Positions 62,233-64,000 of a DNA stretch of 64,000 nucleotides are shown piece after piece. The stretch comes from Microbulbifer halophilus (GTDB lineage Bacteria > Pseudomonadota > Gammaproteobacteria > Pseudomonadales > Cellvibrionaceae). Under the pieces are notes generated by a model that was given only the letters and a program-made list of their open reading frames with translations, made no database searches and was not told where the DNA came from. The DNA lies in assembly GCF_026183675.1 (NCBI RefSeq), contig NZ_JAPIVK010000015.1, forward strand, positions 44,890 through 108,889. The letters are read 5' to 3'. Position 1 is the stretch's first letter, and every line of letters starts with the position of its first letter. Position numbers and translations under genes: made by a program.

Positions 62233-63807
62233 TTAATGGCGGAAATGGCGCATGCCGGTAAACACCATGGCCATATCGTGCTCGTCGGCGGCGGCGATGG
62301 TCTCCTCGTCGCGCATGGAGCCGCCCGGCTGGATCACTGCGCGCACACCCACCGCGGCGGCGTTGTCGATACCGTCGCGGAAGGGGAAGAAGGCGTCGGA
62401 CGCCATCGCCGAGCCCTTCACCTCCAGGCCCGCATGCTCGGCCTTGATGGCGGCGATACGCGCCGAGTTGACGCGGCTCATCTGGCCGGCGCCGACACCG
62501 ATGGTACGGCCGCCCGCGCCATAGACGATGGCGTTGGACTTCACGAACTTGGTCACCTTCCAGGTGAACAGCAGATCGCGGATTTCGTCTTCCGACGGCT
62601 GGCGTTTGCTGACCACCTTCAGGTCGCTCTCGGCGATCAGGCCGCTGTCGCGATCCTGCACCAGCAGCCCGCCGTTGACGCGCTTGTAGTCCAGGCCCGG
62701 CGCGCGCTCGCCGCCCCACTGGCCGCTGGCCAGCAACCGCACGTTTTTCTTGCCGGCCACGGCCGCTTTCGCCTCGTCGGAGACGGACGGCGCGATAATC
62801 ACCTCGACGAACTGGCGCTCGACAATAGCCCTGGCGGTCTCGCCGTCCAGCTCGCGGTTGAAGGCGATGATGCCGCCGAAGGCGGATTCGCTGTCGGTCT
62901 CGAAGGCCAGGTCGTAGGCCCTGCGCAGATCTTCCGCGATGGCCACGCCGCATGGGTTGGCGTGCTTGACGATCACGCAGGCGGGTTCATCGAAACCCTT
63001 CACGCACTCCAGCGCCGCGTCGGTATCGGCGATATTGTTGTAGGACAGCGCCTTGCCCTGAAACTGCTCGGCGGTGGCGATGCCGGCCTCCGCCGGGGTC
63101 GGTTCCACATAGAAAGCGGATCTCTGGTGCGGGTTCTCGCCGTAGCGCAGATCCAGTTTCTTCTCGAACTGGCTGTTGAAGGTGCGCGGGAAGGCCTGCT
63201 TCTCGCCGTCTGCGGAGATTGAGCCCAGGTAATTGGCAATAGCGCCGTCGTAACCGGCGGTGTGCTCGAACGCCTTCACTGCCAGGTCGAAGCGGCTGTT
63301 ATGACTCAGCGCGCCGTCGTTGGCTTTCATTTCTTCGATGATACCGTCGTAGTCGCCGGCGTTGACAACGATCGCCACATCTCTGTGGTTCTTGGCCGCC
63401 GCACGCACCATGGTGGGCCCGCCGATATCGATATTTTCGATGGCGTCTTCCAGGGTGCAGTCCGGTTTGGCGACGGTCTGGGCGAAGGGATACAGGTTGA
63501 CCACCACCATATCGATGGGTGTGATGCCGTGCTCCGACATGACGCCGTCGTCGGTGCCGCGGCGACCGAGGATGCCGCCGTGGACTTTCGGGTGCAGGGT
63601 TTTCACCCGCCCGTCCATCATCTCCGGGAAACCGGTGTAGTCGGAGACTTCCACTACCGGGATACCGGCTTCCTTGATCTGGCGGTGGGTGCCGCCGGTG
63701 GACAGAATCTCCACGCCCAGTTCGGAGAGGGCGCGGGCAAAATCGACAATACCGCTTTTGTCCGAAACGCTGATCAGCGCGCGGCGGATGGGAGTTTGGT
63801 CGGTCAT
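62233..63807 (-). CDS. purH: AICAR transformylase/IMP cyclohydrolase
   Basis: Bifunctional enzyme for the last two steps to IMP. The N-terminal cyclohydrolase domain (MGS-like) reads [31 protein letters not shown]. The C-terminal transformylase carries [24 protein letters not shown] and the active-site region. 524 aa. In Pseudomonas fis lies upstream; it is not seen within the last 190 bases here. Confidence 0.96.
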   Translation of the reverse strand: MTDQTPIRRALISVSDKSGIVDFARALSELGVEILSTGGTHRQIKEAGIPVVEVSDYTGFPEMMDGRVKTLHPKVHGGILGRRGTDDGVMSEHGITPIDMVVVNLYPFAQTVAKPDCTLEDAIENIDIGGPTMVRAAAKNHRDVAIVVNAGDYDGIIEEMKANDGALSHNSRFDLAVKAFEHTAGYDGAIANYLGSISADGEKQAFPRTFNSQFEKKLDLRYGENPHQRSAFYVEPTPAEAGIATAEQFQGKALSYNNIADTDAALECVKGFDEPACVIVKHANPCGVAIAEDLRRAYDLAFETDSESAFGGIIAFNRELDGETARAIVERQFVEVIIAPSVSDEAKAAVAGKKNVRLLASGQWGGERAPGLDYKRVNGGLLVQDRDSGLIAESDLKVVSKRQPSEDEIRDLLFTWKVTKFVKSNAIVYGAGGRTIGVGAGQMSRVNSARIAAIKAEHAGLEVKGSAMASDAFFPFRDGIDNAAAVGVRAVIQPGGSMRDEETIAAADEHDMAMVFTGMRHFRH

Positions 63808-64000
63808 TGGGTTCCGTTCCAGTTTGAGATTGGTAGGAGTTTAGTGGTGGTCGGGTGGTTTTGTGTTCGGGCGCCAATGGTGCGCACGGCGCACCCTACG
63901 ATTCGGGGCCTGATAAGAATACCGAGGCTTAATGCGAAGGTCGTGCTGCCGGGAGCCGTTTGCGGGACTGTCTGCGAGAGGGACCTCGCGGACAAGCCCC
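63808..64000. other. Upstream region of purH to the window edge
   Basis: No supported gene. It holds the repeat at 63879, and at the very end an imperfect hairpin (GTCTGCGAG facing CTCGCGGAC, about 63968-63995). The purH promoter should be here, but no clear element was identified. A PUR-box was not recognised. Confidence 0.4.
63879..63900. repeat. GGTGCGC-ACG-GCGCACC repeat copy
   Basis: The core and right arm (GCGCACCCTACG) match the copy at 60776 exactly; the left arm is truncated to GGTGCGC. It lies about 75 bases upstream of purH, so it is in the promoter region. Confidence 0.7.

Overview
The window looks like the chromosome of a GC-rich marine gammaproteobacterium, probably of the Cellvibrio/Microbulbifer/Saccharophagus group. 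This is inferred from three things: a secreted multidomain pectate lyase with long poly-serine linkers; a core gene order resembling the Pseudomonas aeruginosa segment from rpoD to coq7; and choline-to-betaine osmoprotection genes. No taxonomic search was possible.

Left part (1-11.4 kb). The 5' end of a lipoprotein gene and a secreted PL1-CBM-CBM-PL1 pectate lyase both have TTGG-N4/5-CCAA palindromes upstream, of the kind bound by GntR-type uronate regulators. Then come dps, betB, a convergent betT-betA pair, a DUF2061 gene and a CAU-anticodon tRNA. Core block 1 (11.6-29.6 kb): dgkA; rpsU-yqeY-dnaG-rpoD; tsaD-folB-folK; a lipoprotein; a serine hydrolase; cca-folM; a candidate sRNA with its own promoter and terminator; an HTH-receiver protein; and the prkA-yeaH-spoVR stress operon.

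Accessory block (30-40 kb). After galE comes a bacteriocin-type locus: an HlyD-like fusion protein; a C39 peptidase/ABC exporter whose single frame is cut by one amber codon; a 65-aa double-glycine-type precursor; a small membrane protein; and a CPBP protease (the last two are candidate immunity proteins). A decaying region follows with two intact and one broken DUF4168 genes, a frameshifted membrane ORF, and an ECF sigma/anti-sigma pair.

Core block 2 (40.1-54.8 kb): lptD-surA-pdxA-rsmA-apaH, amgK-murU, rpe, and trpE-(ion channel)-trpG-trpD-trpC. trpE is preceded by a leader peptide with a Trp-Arg-Trp run, and the channel has an unusually acidic selectivity filter.

Most notable region (54.8-58.7 kb). 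Between trpC and the Vfr/Crp gene, which are neighbours in Pseudomonas, lies an AT-richer insert encoding a lipocalin-like protein, a PqsA-like anthranilate-CoA ligase and a PqsD-like ketosynthase. A decayed copy of the crp 3' end marks its left edge. This is a minimal quinolone-type locus without pqsB, pqsC or pqsE, next to the anthranilate-making trp genes. The window ends with osmC, coq7, purD and purH. Several families of dispersed palindromic repeats lie in the intergenic spaces.
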